Shown: positions 54,400 to 63,033, numbered from the stretch's first letter. The stretch: 64,000 nucleotides of DNA from Thermoprotei archaeon (GCA_003649205.1 QMRC01000001.1:124001-188000), one strand, 5' to 3'. Made by a program: numbers and translations. Notes: a model not told the origin generated them from the letters alone.

Positions 54400-56139
54400 T
54401 TACACCAGTAACTTTACACCGAAGTCCCTGAGCAACCTAGTAACAACCTCTCTAACCTCCTCCGGAGTAGAAGCTTCATCAATAAGCTCATCAATTATCG
54501 GCTTTATCTTTGAAACATTGAGTTTTCTAATCACGTACTTAGTCCTACCAACAAAGCTTGGTGATACACTGAGCTTCCTAATACCAATGGATATCAGTAT
54601 AGGTATGGCATAGACATTACTAGTCATCTCACCGCAGATCTCAACATCTAGGCCACACCTCCTAGCTCTCTCAACAACATCCCTAATTAACCTTAGAACA
54701 GCAGGATGAAGTTCACTATAGAGATGAGCTACGCGAGGATTCTCTCTATCTACAGCAAGAACGTATTGCGTCAAGTCATTTGTACCCAAGCTTATAAACT
54801 CTATTGGTCCTGCTTTAACGAACCTATCAAGTAAGATGGCAGCAGCAGGTGTTTCAACCATTATACCGAGCTTTGGTCTCGAATATCTCACACCTTTCTC
54901 TCGAAGTTCATTCTCAACCTCTTCCACGATCTTCATAAACTCCTTAACCTCGATAGGACTTGAAACGAGAGGTAACATAATCCGTAATTTATCACCAACC
55001 CTAGCTGCGAGACGTAGAGTAGCTTCAATAAATGGCTTCAGCAACTCGTCCCTGTACTGAAGCAGAAGCCTAATACCACGAAGGCCAAGTTGAGGATTCG
55101 ATTCAGGTGTTAACTGTAGGAACTTCACAGGTTTATCAGCACCAATATCAAGTGCACGAACTGTTACCTCTCCATCAACTGAGTTCACTATCTCCTCAAG
55201 TACCTTCTCAATATCTTCAGCAGTTGGGGGAGAAGATCTACCCATGTAGACGAACTCCAGACGAAGTATACCAATACCTTCACCACCGTAAGACTTAAGC
55301 ACCTTTGCCTCCTCAATAGAACCTACATTACAGAGGACATGGACTCTAATACCATCTCTAGTCACAGCTTCTTTAAGTGCTTCCTCCCTACATACCCTAC
55401 TCAATTCTCTATACATCGCAATTACGTCACGATACCTCTCAAGAGTACTCTCTCTCGGATTAATTATCAAGACACCATTTATGCAGTCAAGGATACATGT
55501 ATAACCGTCACTCAATGTAGATACGTCGAGATCACTAACTATCAGGTACGGTATTCCATAGCTCCTAGCTAGTATAGCTACATGCGATGTTAAACCACCT
55601 TCTCTTGAGACAATACCACTGATACCACATCGAATTAGGTTCATAAAGTCTAGTGGTAGTATCTTATCAGCAACAACAACCTTACCCCTCAGAAGCTTTA
55701 CTTCCTTCTCGTAGACCCCCATCAAAATACCTATCAACCTTGTAGCTAGATCCTCCAAATCGTGAACTCTAAGAGCAATAGTAGAGCTGCTAGCCTCCTT
55801 AAGCTGTTTAGCATATCTTTCAAATACATTCTTCACAGCTACCTCAGCCCTAATTCCTTCAGAGAGTATAAGCTCGGTAGCTTCAGCTACTAACGCTTCT
55901 AACATCATGACCTCAGCATCAAGTAGATCCTTTTCCTCCTCTGGTGCAGACTCCTTAAGCTTCTCAAGCTCCTCCATTAACCTCTTCTTCGCTCTCTCAA
56001 GTCTATCTACCTCAGCATTCACATCACGAACCTTCTCACTCTCAATAGCACCCTCCAAGACTACTTTCCGTTTAAGAACAGCAATAGCACTGTACGTCAA
56101 ACCTGGTGAAGCTACTAATCCCCTATAGATCCTCTCCAC
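54400..56139 (-). CDS. ptsI: PTS enzyme I (PEP-protein phosphotransferase)
   Basis: A protein of about 579 residues that takes phosphate from PEP and gives it to HPr. The phosphohistidine is in REGGLTSHVAILARSYGIPY. The PEP-binding barrel is visible in GEGIGILRLEFVYMGR, MLPLVSSPIEVKEFMKI, LGIMVETPAAAILLDRF, SLGTNDLTQYVLAVDREN and EICGEMTSN. The GTG at 56139 follows a GGAGGTG site by 5 bases. Full length for the family, so it should be active. It is transcribed together with glmS, divergently from EIIA. Confidence 0.94.
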   Translation of the reverse strand: MERIYRGLVASPGLTYSAIAVLKRKVVLEGAIESEKVRDVNAEVDRLERAKKRLMEELEKLKESAPEEEKDLLDAEVMMLEALVAEATELILSEGIRAEVAVKNVFERYAKQLKEASSSTIALRVHDLEDLATRLIGILMGVYEKEVKLLRGKVVVADKILPLDFMNLIRCGISGIVSREGGLTSHVAILARSYGIPYLIVSDLDVSTLSDGYTCILDCINGVLIINPRESTLERYRDVIAMYRELSRVCREEALKEAVTRDGIRVHVLCNVGSIEEAKVLKSYGGEGIGILRLEFVYMGRSSPPTAEDIEKVLEEIVNSVDGEVTVRALDIGADKPVKFLQLTPESNPQLGLRGIRLLLQYRDELLKPFIEATLRLAARVGDKLRIMLPLVSSPIEVKEFMKIVEEVENELREKGVRYSRPKLGIMVETPAAAILLDRFVKAGPIEFISLGTNDLTQYVLAVDRENPRVAHLYSELHPAVLRLIRDVVERARRCGLDVEICGEMTSNVYAIPILISIGIRKLSVSPSFVGRTKYVIRKLNVSKIKPIIDELIDEASTPEEVREVVTRLLRDFGVKLLV

Positions 56140-56187
56140 ATCAACACCTCCAAACACTGGAATTACAATTGAGGTGGAGAACTCAGC

Positions 56188-56203
56188 GTCTCAATCATGA
56201 GAC
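56188..56203. promoter_or_regulatory. Inverted repeat between EI and EIIA genes
   Basis: GTCTCA-ATCA-TGAGAC is a perfect 6-base inverted repeat in the 123-base divergent promoter region. The AT-rich TTATTTATATTC (56222-56233) can serve as a TATA element in both directions. The repeat could be an operator controlling both PTS arms; no regulator gene is adjacent. Confidence 0.35.
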
Positions 56204-56280
56204 AGTTACTCGAGTTAAAGTACTTATTTATATTCACTTACACTTAACACCTCTCTGAAGTGTAGACAAGGTGTTGAGTC

Positions 56281-56709
56281 ATGACCGGCGTAGTAATTGT
56301 ATCACATGGTAGGTTTGTTGATGGGATACTCGACTCTGTAAGGATGCTCCTAGGCTCTGATGTACTGAATAAGGTCACTAGCGTCGTATTGACTGAAATG
56401 GATTCTGTTGAAGGGCTTGTACAGAGAGTTAAGGAAGCTATTGAGAAGGTAAGAGATGAAAATGGAGTACTTGTATTAGTTGATCTCTTTGGTGGTACAC
56501 CATCGAGAGCAGCTGCCATGATAGTTATTGAGAACCCTAATGTTGAGGTAGTAGCTGGACTCAACTTACCAATGCTACTACAAGTCCTTCTAAATCTAGA
56601 TAAACCTGCTAATGAACTTGCAAAGCTAGCTGTTGAAGCAGGTAGGGAAGGGATAATACATGTAAGCGAGAGAATTAGGGAACAAGTACTGAAGACTAAG
56701 GAGCAGTAA
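56281..56709 (+). CDS. PTS EIIA, mannose class
   Basis: A 142-residue EIIA of the mannose (Man) family. The phosphorylated His is in VVIVSHGRFVDGILDSV near the N-terminus, and VLVDLFGGTPSRAAAMI is the second conserved block. It accepts phosphate from HPr and passes it to EIIB, whose gene is convergent 12 bases away. Confidence 0.92.
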   Translation: MTGVVIVSHGRFVDGILDSVRMLLGSDVLNKVTSVVLTEMDSVEGLVQRVKEAIEKVRDENGVLVLVDLFGGTPSRAAAMIVIENPNVEVVAGLNLPMLLQVLLNLDKPANELAKLAVEAGREGIIHVSERIREQVLKTKEQ

Positions 56710-56721
56710 CCCACTAGGTAT

Positions 56722-57225
56722 CTAGGCCTTGACCAGACCTTTACTCTTTAGTAGCTCATAGAAGTCCTGAGCTTTTTCACTGGGAAGCATCTGGTACACT
56801 AATCTAATACCCATCCTCACCATCTCTTCAAAAGCCTTGACATCATCCATATCAACAGCAAAGCTCTTAACAACGAGAACCTTACCCTCTTTCCAAGCAC
56901 TTTGCCCAACATTAACCCAATCTATACGTAGATTACTCTCTTTAATTAGCTTCAGACAGGTAGTTGCTTTAGCTACAATTATCATTATATTGCTCCTCTC
57001 GTCAAAATTTCGGTTTCGAATCTTCTCAATAGCTTCACTGACCTTTAGCACCTCAACCTTCGTATTTGGTGGTGCGAGTGCAATCTGAAGCTGCTTCAGT
57101 ATAGGGTTTGAAGCTATAGTATCGTCAACGACCCAAATCTCATTTATGCCATATGCATTGACCCAACCAACAGTAACCTGACCGTGGATGTACCTATCAT
57201 CTATTCTTATCAACTTAATAGGCAT
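56722..57225 (-). CDS. PTS EIIB, mannose class
   Basis: A 167-residue EIIB. The active His-14 lies in LIRIDDRYIHGQVTVGW, an exact family signature. It receives phosphate from EIIA and transfers it to the incoming sugar. It is followed upstream by the fused EIIC-EIID gene about 100 bases away on the same strand. Confidence 0.94.
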   Translation of the reverse strand: MPIKLIRIDDRYIHGQVTVGWVNAYGINEIWVVDDTIASNPILKQLQIALAPPNTKVEVLKVSEAIEKIRNRNFDERSNIMIIVAKATTCLKLIKESNLRIDWVNVGQSAWKEGKVLVVKSFAVDMDDVKAFEEMVRMGIRLVYQMLPSEKAQDFYELLKSKGLVKA

Positions 57226-57327
57226 AGTAACTCAACTCCACGCTCTTTAAAGAGGTAGGAAGCGAGTAGGGGAATTAAAATTTAGGTTAAGTATTAAGGA
57301 AGGAAAAGATAAGGGGTTATAGGTGGC

Positions 57328-59073
57328 TTAGCCAGGTGCTAGGACGCCTATCAGTCCAAGTACGAAACCAATTACGAAGTACAGCCCAAGTACCTTTATC
57401 GGTGAAATACCCTTCTTCATCAATGCAAATGCTCCTAGGAAGAATGCCAGTGGTATTAATCTAGGCATTATCTTATCGATACACTCCTGTATTGATATTG
57501 CTGCACCCTTCATACCAACAATCTGTAATGGTACCTTAACATTTACGTAGGTTACACCTAAAGCAGCAATAACTGCAACTGCTAAAGCGGCTAGTGCTGT
57601 TCTGATAATCTCTATTCTACCTGTCCTTAGTATAGTTGCAATACTTAGGCCATACTTGTAACCGTAGTACAGTAGAAGCCAACCAACGATGAACACAACT
57701 GGTATCCAAAGTACTGCTGCTACAACTGGTCCTACGAAACCTGCAGTCATAGCTAGTGATGCACCTATACCAAAGGCAATTGGTCTCCAGGTGAACCAGA
57801 AAATACCATCACCGAGACCAGCTAGTGGTCCCATGAGTGATGTCTTGATGCCACGAACGGTCTCCATGTCTGCTCCACTCTCTTCTAGTGCAGCGTCTAT
57901 ACCTACGATCAGTGGTATCATAACTGGGTTTGTGTTGAAGAACTCATTGTGCATCTTCATCCAAGTCTTCAATTCATCCGGTGTCTTCCTCAGTTTCTTC
58001 TCTATGTGAGTCATGATGAAAGCGTAAGCTGAACCTTGCATTCTCTCGTAGTTCCAAGCCCATTGTGACGCAAAAGCAATCTTGAGAAATGTCTTCACTA
58101 AGTCCTTCTTAGTGAGAACACGCTGCCCTTCTGTAGGTGTGGCAGTAGTTGGTGCTGCAGCTCTAATAGCCTCCCAAAGTTCTTTGCGCCAAACAAGGAA
58201 TATTAGACCTGCAACCAGTAATGCAACACCTAAGATGGGTAGCTTTAGGTAGGCTATGAGGACGTAACCTAGTATCAACCATGGAAGCATTTCACTAGTG
58301 TAGAGTAGCTTTAGCAACCAACCTAGACCAATAGCAGGCATTAACCAACCTGCGACGCCAAGTGCGGTGAAAATCTTCTTCACTATTGGTGTATTGACGA
58401 AGGTCCTCAACGTCTCCACTGCCTGTGGACTCATGCCCAATGCCGCAAATGCGACAACTGGGATCAGGTACGCTATAAACCACTGGAATGTACCTAGAGC
58501 AACTACTGGTCCAATAGCACTAATATTACCTGAATCAATGAGCCTATCAACTAGGTGTGAGTAACCAACACAACCCATTCTAGCTAAGACAACCTCTATG
58601 TACATAGCTAGTAGACCTATTGGAACTACCAGAGCTACTATGCTAGAGAGAGCTTCTGTCGTAACCTCAGTAATACCTAGGATCTTTGCAAACATCACTG
58701 CTACGATTGTTGCAACCCAAGCACAGGGTGCAGCAGCACCACCAATAGGGAAGACACCTAGGTACACTAGCTCTAACATTGCTGATAGGACGAGAGCGAC
58801 TTCAGGAATACCGAGTATGAATCCAGCGATAGTACCTATGAGGAGTGGTTCAGTGAATCCTAGTGGGTTAAAGCCAAGAAATGTATAGACAATTACTAGC
58901 AGCAATGCAGCAAGGCCAGCTAGCTGCAGTGGTGTGATTACGACACCAGCTTGCGTTGGTGATGGTAGGAATGTATTGAGTCCTAGAACTGGTTTAGCTA
59001 AGGCTAGTGTCAAGAGTATTAGGCAGAGGGTAGAGATGTATAGCTTACCATTAGTACGTATTTGCGCGATCAT
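57328..59073 (-). CDS. PTS EIIC-EIID fusion, mannose class
   Basis: A 581-residue membrane protein joining two subunits that are normally separate. The first 280 residues are EIIC-like (PLQLAGLAALLLVIVYTFLG, FTEPLLIGTIAGFILGIPEV, ELVYLGVFPIGGAAAP). After a linker the EIID part begins LTKKDLVKTFLKIAFASQWA and has MQGSAYAFIMTHIEKKL, MHNEFFNTNPVMIPLIVG, SLMGPLAGLGDGIFWFTWRP and a membrane C-terminus. Together they form the sugar channel of the mannose-class PTS. The specificity (mannose, glucosamine, N-acetylglucosamine and others) cannot be read off, though the glmS neighbour favours an amino sugar. Confidence 0.9.
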   Translation of the reverse strand: MIAQIRTNGKLYISTLCLILLTLALAKPVLGLNTFLPSPTQAGVVITPLQLAGLAALLLVIVYTFLGFNPLGFTEPLLIGTIAGFILGIPEVALVLSAMLELVYLGVFPIGGAAAPCAWVATIVAVMFAKILGITEVTTEALSSIVALVVPIGLLAMYIEVVLARMGCVGYSHLVDRLIDSGNISAIGPVVALGTFQWFIAYLIPVVAFAALGMSPQAVETLRTFVNTPIVKKIFTALGVAGWLMPAIGLGWLLKLLYTSEMLPWLILGYVLIAYLKLPILGVALLVAGLIFLVWRKELWEAIRAAAPTTATPTEGQRVLTKKDLVKTFLKIAFASQWAWNYERMQGSAYAFIMTHIEKKLRKTPDELKTWMKMHNEFFNTNPVMIPLIVGIDAALEESGADMETVRGIKTSLMGPLAGLGDGIFWFTWRPIAFGIGASLAMTAGFVGPVVAAVLWIPVVFIVGWLLLYYGYKYGLSIATILRTGRIEIIRTALAALAVAVIAALGVTYVNVKVPLQIVGMKGAAISIQECIDKIMPRLIPLAFFLGAFALMKKGISPIKVLGLYFVIGFVLGLIGVLAPG

Positions 59074-59196
59074 CGGGGGAAAAGTAGTAATATTGACGTT
59101 TTTATAGATTTAATGATACTACCCTGTCAAGTGATGAAATAAATTTAGAGAGATAGGTAACCGTGTAAGTACTTGAGTACTAATTGAGGGGTCAGC

Positions 59197-59475
59197 ATGA
59201 CTGTGGAAGCTAGTTTCAAGATCCTAAATAGGTTAGGTCTACATGCTAGGCCAGCTGCACTATTCGTTAAGACCTGTCGTAAATTTAAGTCGAAGATAGT
59301 GATCTTCAAGGGTGATAGAATGGCGGATGCAAAGAATATACTTCAAGTACTTGCACTTGATGTAAACCAAGGAGATGAGATAAAGGTAGTTATTGAGGGT
59401 GAAGACGAGAAGGAAGCCTATATGGAGATAGAGAATCTTATCAAGAAGGTACTACCTGAGGTAGATAGAGGATAG
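59197..59475 (+). CDS. ptsH: PTS phosphocarrier HPr
   Basis: A 92-residue HPr. The phosphorylated His-16 is in NRLGLHARPAALFVKTC. The usual regulatory Ser-46 region (V-N-A-K-S-I-M) is ADAKNILQVLALD, with Asn in place of Ser, so kinase/phosphorylase control of the Bacillus type is not expected. Divergent from the EIIC-EIID gene with a shared promoter region (GTTTTTATAG near 59097). Confidence 0.93.
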   Translation: MTVEASFKILNRLGLHARPAALFVKTCRKFKSKIVIFKGDRMADAKNILQVLALDVNQGDEIKVVIEGEDEKEAYMEIENLIKKVLPEVDRG

Positions 59476-59514
59476 TGTTCAGTACTTGAAGAGTATTGCA
59501 GACATGAATCATAC

Positions 59515-60798
59515 ATGAATCATAAACGAAATTTAAGTTGGGACAACGTGGATCAGTTAGGTGATTCCCTCTTGAGTCTTTCATTGAGGATAAAAGACAT
59601 CGGTCCTGTATCGGAGTTAAGAGGCGAACTTCCTAGACTAACTGTAGTGTATGGGAGAGTAGGCTCTGGTAAGAGCTACATCTTCAGAATATTGACACTA
59701 CTACACCTAGCTCACCAGCTAGCAGAGCTGTGGGGTTTTAGGAAGGGAGGAAGGGAGGACTATGCTAAGGCATTAGCTAGATTAGTTATGTTGGAGTGTG
59801 GTCATTTTGAAGAGGCTTTCTCTGTTGATCCAGAAGTCTTGAGAACTCAGTACGTACCTCATTTCCTTCTGAAGAGAGGTATGGAGAGAGGTACCTACGA
59901 GGTACTTACTTCAGGTAATTTCCTCGCAAGACTTGAGGTATTAAAGAAAGGTATGGACTTAGAGCTTGGAGATGAGTTTAGTGAGTACGTCATTGTGACC
60001 ATACCACAGGAGAGGAATCCAGTACTGATACAGCGCGATTTAGAGACTTTCTCAGCTCGCTTAAGGAAATTGTATGAGAGGTGGGGAACCAGTATACCAA
60101 TACGTCAGCAGGCTTACCTAGCACTTACCTCTGAACTAATGCGGAGAAGTCCTGTCTACATGCACTACCTCATGAATTTACTAGTTGCTACATCCTTTTT
60201 CCTAGAAGAGCGAGAGGTTGAATGTATTGAGCTTGGTAGAGATCATAGACTCAAGCTACTTGTTCACGACATTGGTGAGGTCCTGATATGTGATGAGTAT
60301 TCAACAGGGTCCAGCTACTATGACCTTGAGACACCACTCGTACTTCCTCAAGGAGCAATTGACTACCTACTACTCACACTACTACTCAAAGCTCTTAGAA
60401 AGGCCGCGAGGGAAGTACGTGGTATCAAGTTTTTCCTCGTAGTTGATGAATTCATGGCACACGCAGATCCATTACTAACGATGAAGGCACTAGACCTGGT
60501 TCTCGAGATACTTTACAGTGAGGAGAGAATAAGCATAGTTCTTGTAACTCACAATCCAGATGTAGTGAGTAGGTTACTGAACATCCTTCAGCATAGTAAG
60601 GAGTTCAGAGAGAGATTACTGAATCAAGTAAAGTTCCTCTACCTCGAGTACTTGTCCGAAAAACAGGGAGTAGTAGGCCAATTCTCAGGATTGAAGTTAG
60701 AGGACAATGTTGTGTTACCCGAAAGAGAAATACCTTGGTTAGAGGAGTATACACGGAAACTCACATCACCTACCGAAATACCGAAGGTACCTAGTTGA
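59515..60798 (+). CDS. ABC/SMC-like AAA ATPase, partner of PIN protein
   Basis: A 427-residue soluble ATPase. Walker A is VVYGRVGSGKSYIF near residue 48, a signature-like PLVLPQGAIDYLLLTLLL lies in the C-terminal half, Walker B is KFFLVVDEFMAHADP and the switch His is in VLVTHNPDVV. This split layout with a long helical insert is that of RecF/OLD/SMC-like ATPases. The next gene, 9 bases on, encodes a PIN-type nuclease. ATPase-nuclease pairs of this type often serve in defence; here that is inference. Two ATG-AATCATA repeats precede the start. Confidence 0.72.
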   Translation: MNHKRNLSWDNVDQLGDSLLSLSLRIKDIGPVSELRGELPRLTVVYGRVGSGKSYIFRILTLLHLAHQLAELWGFRKGGREDYAKALARLVMLECGHFEEAFSVDPEVLRTQYVPHFLLKRGMERGTYEVLTSGNFLARLEVLKKGMDLELGDEFSEYVIVTIPQERNPVLIQRDLETFSARLRKLYERWGTSIPIRQQAYLALTSELMRRSPVYMHYLMNLLVATSFFLEEREVECIELGRDHRLKLLVHDIGEVLICDEYSTGSSYYDLETPLVLPQGAIDYLLLTLLLKALRKAAREVRGIKFFLVVDEFMAHADPLLTMKALDLVLEILYSEERISIVLVTHNPDVVSRLLNILQHSKEFRERLLNQVKFLYLEYLSEKQGVVGQFSGLKLEDNVVLPEREIPWLEEYTRKLTSPTEIPKVPS

Positions 60799-60807
60799 GG
60801 TACCTAA

Positions 60808-61239
60808 ATGAGTCTCGTGCTCGATGCATCAGCATTTAAAATACTTGCAAAGCAGAGAAACCTATACGACTTATGTAGGATGTTAAGTGAACTAAGTAGA
60901 AGAGATGGTCGAAGATACATGATTTTGGTACCGAATTCGCTACTTAAGCTATATGAGCGATTAGTTCCAAGGCTTAGATTTGAACCTCGAATATTGAAGA
61001 GAAGCATCCCATTAGCTATTCCAGAAGCTCAGCAGTATCGAAGCAATAGGCTCTTTCAACAGCTTCTACGTGATTTAACTGAATTCTTTAGATCTGAAAA
61101 GCATACTGGTGCTGAGGAAGATGCTGAGTGGCTAGCAACAGCATTGATGTACCACATAGAGTACATAAAGGATGGAGACTTCCTCGTCATAACTCATGGT
61201 GAGTACGAGTATAGACGATTTGCATCAGCAAAAAACTAA
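60808..61239 (+). CDS. PIN-like nuclease domain protein
   Basis: A 143-residue protein. The N-terminal strand SLVLDASAFK carries the first acidic residue of a PIN domain, HTGAEEDAEWLATALMYHIE the middle ones, and DGDFLVITHGEYEYRR the C-terminal part. Spacing fits the PIN fold, which cuts RNA with a metal centre. It is coupled to the ATPase gene 9 bases upstream; the usual small VapB antitoxin gene is absent. Confidence 0.65.
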   Translation: MSLVLDASAFKILAKQRNLYDLCRMLSELSRRDGRRYMILVPNSLLKLYERLVPRLRFEPRILKRSIPLAIPEAQQYRSNRLFQQLLRDLTEFFRSEKHTGAEEDAEWLATALMYHIEYIKDGDFLVITHGEYEYRRFASAKN

Positions 61240-61257
61240 TCGAGCACAGGATACAGC

Positions 61258-61800
61258 AACTAGGAGAAGCTCACTGGCAACCATGTTGGTACAAAGTTGA
61301 GCACCTCTAGACCTCAGTAATCAGTACAAGTAAGAGAATTATCAGCATCTAACTTAACTTCAAACCATGTATAGGGTTTCGAGCAATGACCACAAAGCTT
61401 ACACAGCACTCAAGTACCTGTGACATTAGGTATGTAAGTAATCGCTATCTCTCTGAACTTAAGCTCACAAACTCCAGCACAAGCAACTCTCTGAACATTC
61501 TACACCATGCCTATGACAATAATGCACTAGCTACGCGTAAGACCCAGGCACATAATCCTGGGATTTAACCTCTTCACTTCCCTTACTTTACTAACCTCAA
61601 CATGCCTATGTAATTCAGTATCGTTACAGGTAGTAGGACCGTGAGCCTCCAAGTATTCAAGTAGGTATTCAGGGTAATTCCTGTAATTTTTGATTGAGTT
61701 CCCATTAGATAGCAGGTCTCTTCATATAGCTTGTCTGTATCACATACCCAGCATTTAAAGCACCTTGCTAACAGGAGTTGCTTGGCAGGAACTGTCGCCT
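61258..61800 (-). pseudogene. Decayed cysteine-rich protein, unknown family
   Basis: Minus-strand fragments read VPAKQLLLARCFKCWVCDTD, then after a frameshift IKNYRNYPEYLLEYLEAHGP and HVEVSKVREVKRLNPRIMCL, and further down in the same frame with stops CELKFREIAITYIPNVTGT and LCKLCGHCSKPYTWFEVKLD. The cysteine pairs suggest a zinc-binding protein of about 180 residues. No start is visible. The short plus-strand frame at 61386-61568 overlaps it and is not credible. Confidence 0.35.
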
Positions 61801-61846
61801 CTTAGCAAGCTTGAAGTTAGGAAGTGTGTGTTAGGTGTAGGGGGTT

Positions 61847-61924
61847 TGGCGCCCCGGCCGGGATTTGAACCCGGGTCGGCGGAGTGACAGTCCGCCATAC
61901 TAGACCAGGCTATACGACCGGGGC
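61847..61924 (-). tRNA. tRNA-Asp (anticodon GTC)
   Basis: Minus-strand tRNA. Acceptor AGCCCCGG side starts at 61924 (GCCCCGG/CCGGGGC), G discriminator, CCA encoded at 61849-61847. Anticodon stem GCGGA/TCCGC with loop CTGTCAC gives GUC. T arm CCGGGTTCAAATCCCGG. Confidence 0.95.
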
Positions 61925-62135
61925 TGTTACGTCGTCTACCATATCTCCCTACTGCGTTTTTATTCGTTACTTCATGAATTCCCTTTACTTTGCTATGTGT
62001 CTTGCTTCATTTCAGCTGCTCAGTTCACGCATTAGTTTGTTTTTGTTTTTCTGTATTTCTTTTGGTGTTCTGTCTCTGTGATGTACCTTGTTTTTGGTCA
62101 TTGTTTTGTGTGGTGTTTCGTCCTTGGTTTCTTGT

Positions 62136-62948
62136 ATGGTTGTTCTTGTTGTTGGTTTTGATCCTGGTCTTAAGTCGTATGGTTATGCTGTTGTTTGTCG
62201 TAGGTTTGATGTTGTTTTGAGGTTTTGTGATCTTCTTTGTCGTAGGGGTGTTTCTCCTGTTTTGGTTTGTCGTATTGGTGGTTTTGGTGTTGTTGCTGGT
62301 GCTCTTGAGGTTAGTAACTACGTTGATCCTAGGGATTTCGTTGTTGAGTTCTTGCTGAGGTTTAGGGATTATGTTTCTCGTGGTTCTGATGTTGTTCCTC
62401 ATTATCGTTACTGTGGTTTTAATTGGTTGATTCCTCATTCTCTTCTACATGATTTGGGGATCTACGTTGTATCTCCTTCGAGATTGAATAGGGTTATTAG
62501 GTGTGCTCTATCTACTTGGTTTAGGAAGTACAAGTATTGTCTGAGGTGTGTTCTTGGTCATCTCTTCTGGTCGTTGTCTAGGCTCTATCACTTCTATAGG
62601 TCTAGGGATGTTGTTGAGATTGTTGTTGCTAGTGAGAGTATCAAGTACGTTTATGCTGGTGGTGAGGAGCTGTATACTAGGTATGTGTGGAGGAGCGTTG
62701 CTAGGATAGCGACTGCAATGTTTAGGTACTGTGTAGCTGGATTCAGTAGGACTGTTATTCTCGATAATCGTACTGTTATGCGACTTGTTAAGCGTTGTCC
62801 TCTCTGTTTAACTAGGTTACGTAGGAAGAGAGCTAGGTACCTTAGTTGTCCCAGGTGTGGTGTTATGCTTCATAGAGATGTTGTTGATGCTGTTAATTAT
62901 GGTGTCTACGTTGCTCGTATGCTTTGTGATGAGCGATCGGAGCGCTGA
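62136..62948 (+). CDS. Compact RuvC-fold nuclease with TnpB-like zinc finger
   Basis: A 270-residue protein. RuvC-I is at the very N-terminus (VVGFDPGLKSYGYAVV, Asp-9), as in RuvC resolvase and IscB. A strand EIVVASESIKYVY (Glu-161 or Glu-167) fits RuvC-II. The C-terminus has a zinc finger with CPLC (221-224) and CPRC (238-241), directly followed by LHRDVVDAVNYGVYVA with Asp-248 as RuvC-III; zinc finger plus RD-X2-DA-X-N is the TnpB/Cas12 arrangement. The N-terminal helix-turn-helix and recognition domains of TnpB are absent. Start is the ATG at 62136, since the upstream frame lacks sense. No transposase is adjacent. The coding strand is strikingly T/G-rich. Confidence 0.66.
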   Translation: MVVLVVGFDPGLKSYGYAVVCRRFDVVLRFCDLLCRRGVSPVLVCRIGGFGVVAGALEVSNYVDPRDFVVEFLLRFRDYVSRGSDVVPHYRYCGFNWLIPHSLLHDLGIYVVSPSRLNRVIRCALSTWFRKYKYCLRCVLGHLFWSLSRLYHFYRSRDVVEIVVASESIKYVYAGGEELYTRYVWRSVARIATAMFRYCVAGFSRTVILDNRTVMRLVKRCPLCLTRLRRKRARYLSCPRCGVMLHRDVVDAVNYGVYVARMLCDERSER

Positions 62949-62952
62949 GGAG

Positions 62953-63033
62953 GTGATGATGCATTGCTGACCTAGCTAATTTTCCGCACCCGAGAGGTGC
63001 GGGGGCGATCAGTCCGCCGTCTGAACTCTTTTT
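62953..63033 (+). ncRNA. Structured RNA after the RuvC-like gene (C/D-box-like)
   Basis: Starts 5 bases after the stop codon. GTGATGA (62953-62959) can be a C box and CTGA (63021-63024) a D box. Between them lies a perfect 7-base-pair hairpin CCGCACC-CGAGA-GGTGCGG (62984-63002). The 11 bases before the D box, CAGTCCGCCGT, pair with the 5' anticodon arm of tRNA-Asp encoded at 61847-61924 (9 perfect pairs plus G-U and A-U). A T-run (TCTTTTT) ends it. The C-D distance of 61 bases is too long for a simple sRNA, so a guide RNA of the upstream nuclease is an alternative. Confidence 0.42.

Noticed and set aside
56188..56203. Intrinsic terminator at the GTCTCA/TGAGAC repeat
   Set aside because: It lies between divergent genes and has no T-run; an operator is the better reading.
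62025..62438. 137-codon minus-strand frame rich in Thr, Asn and Lys
   Set aside because: Antisense to the GT-rich RuvC-like gene; low-complexity shadow.
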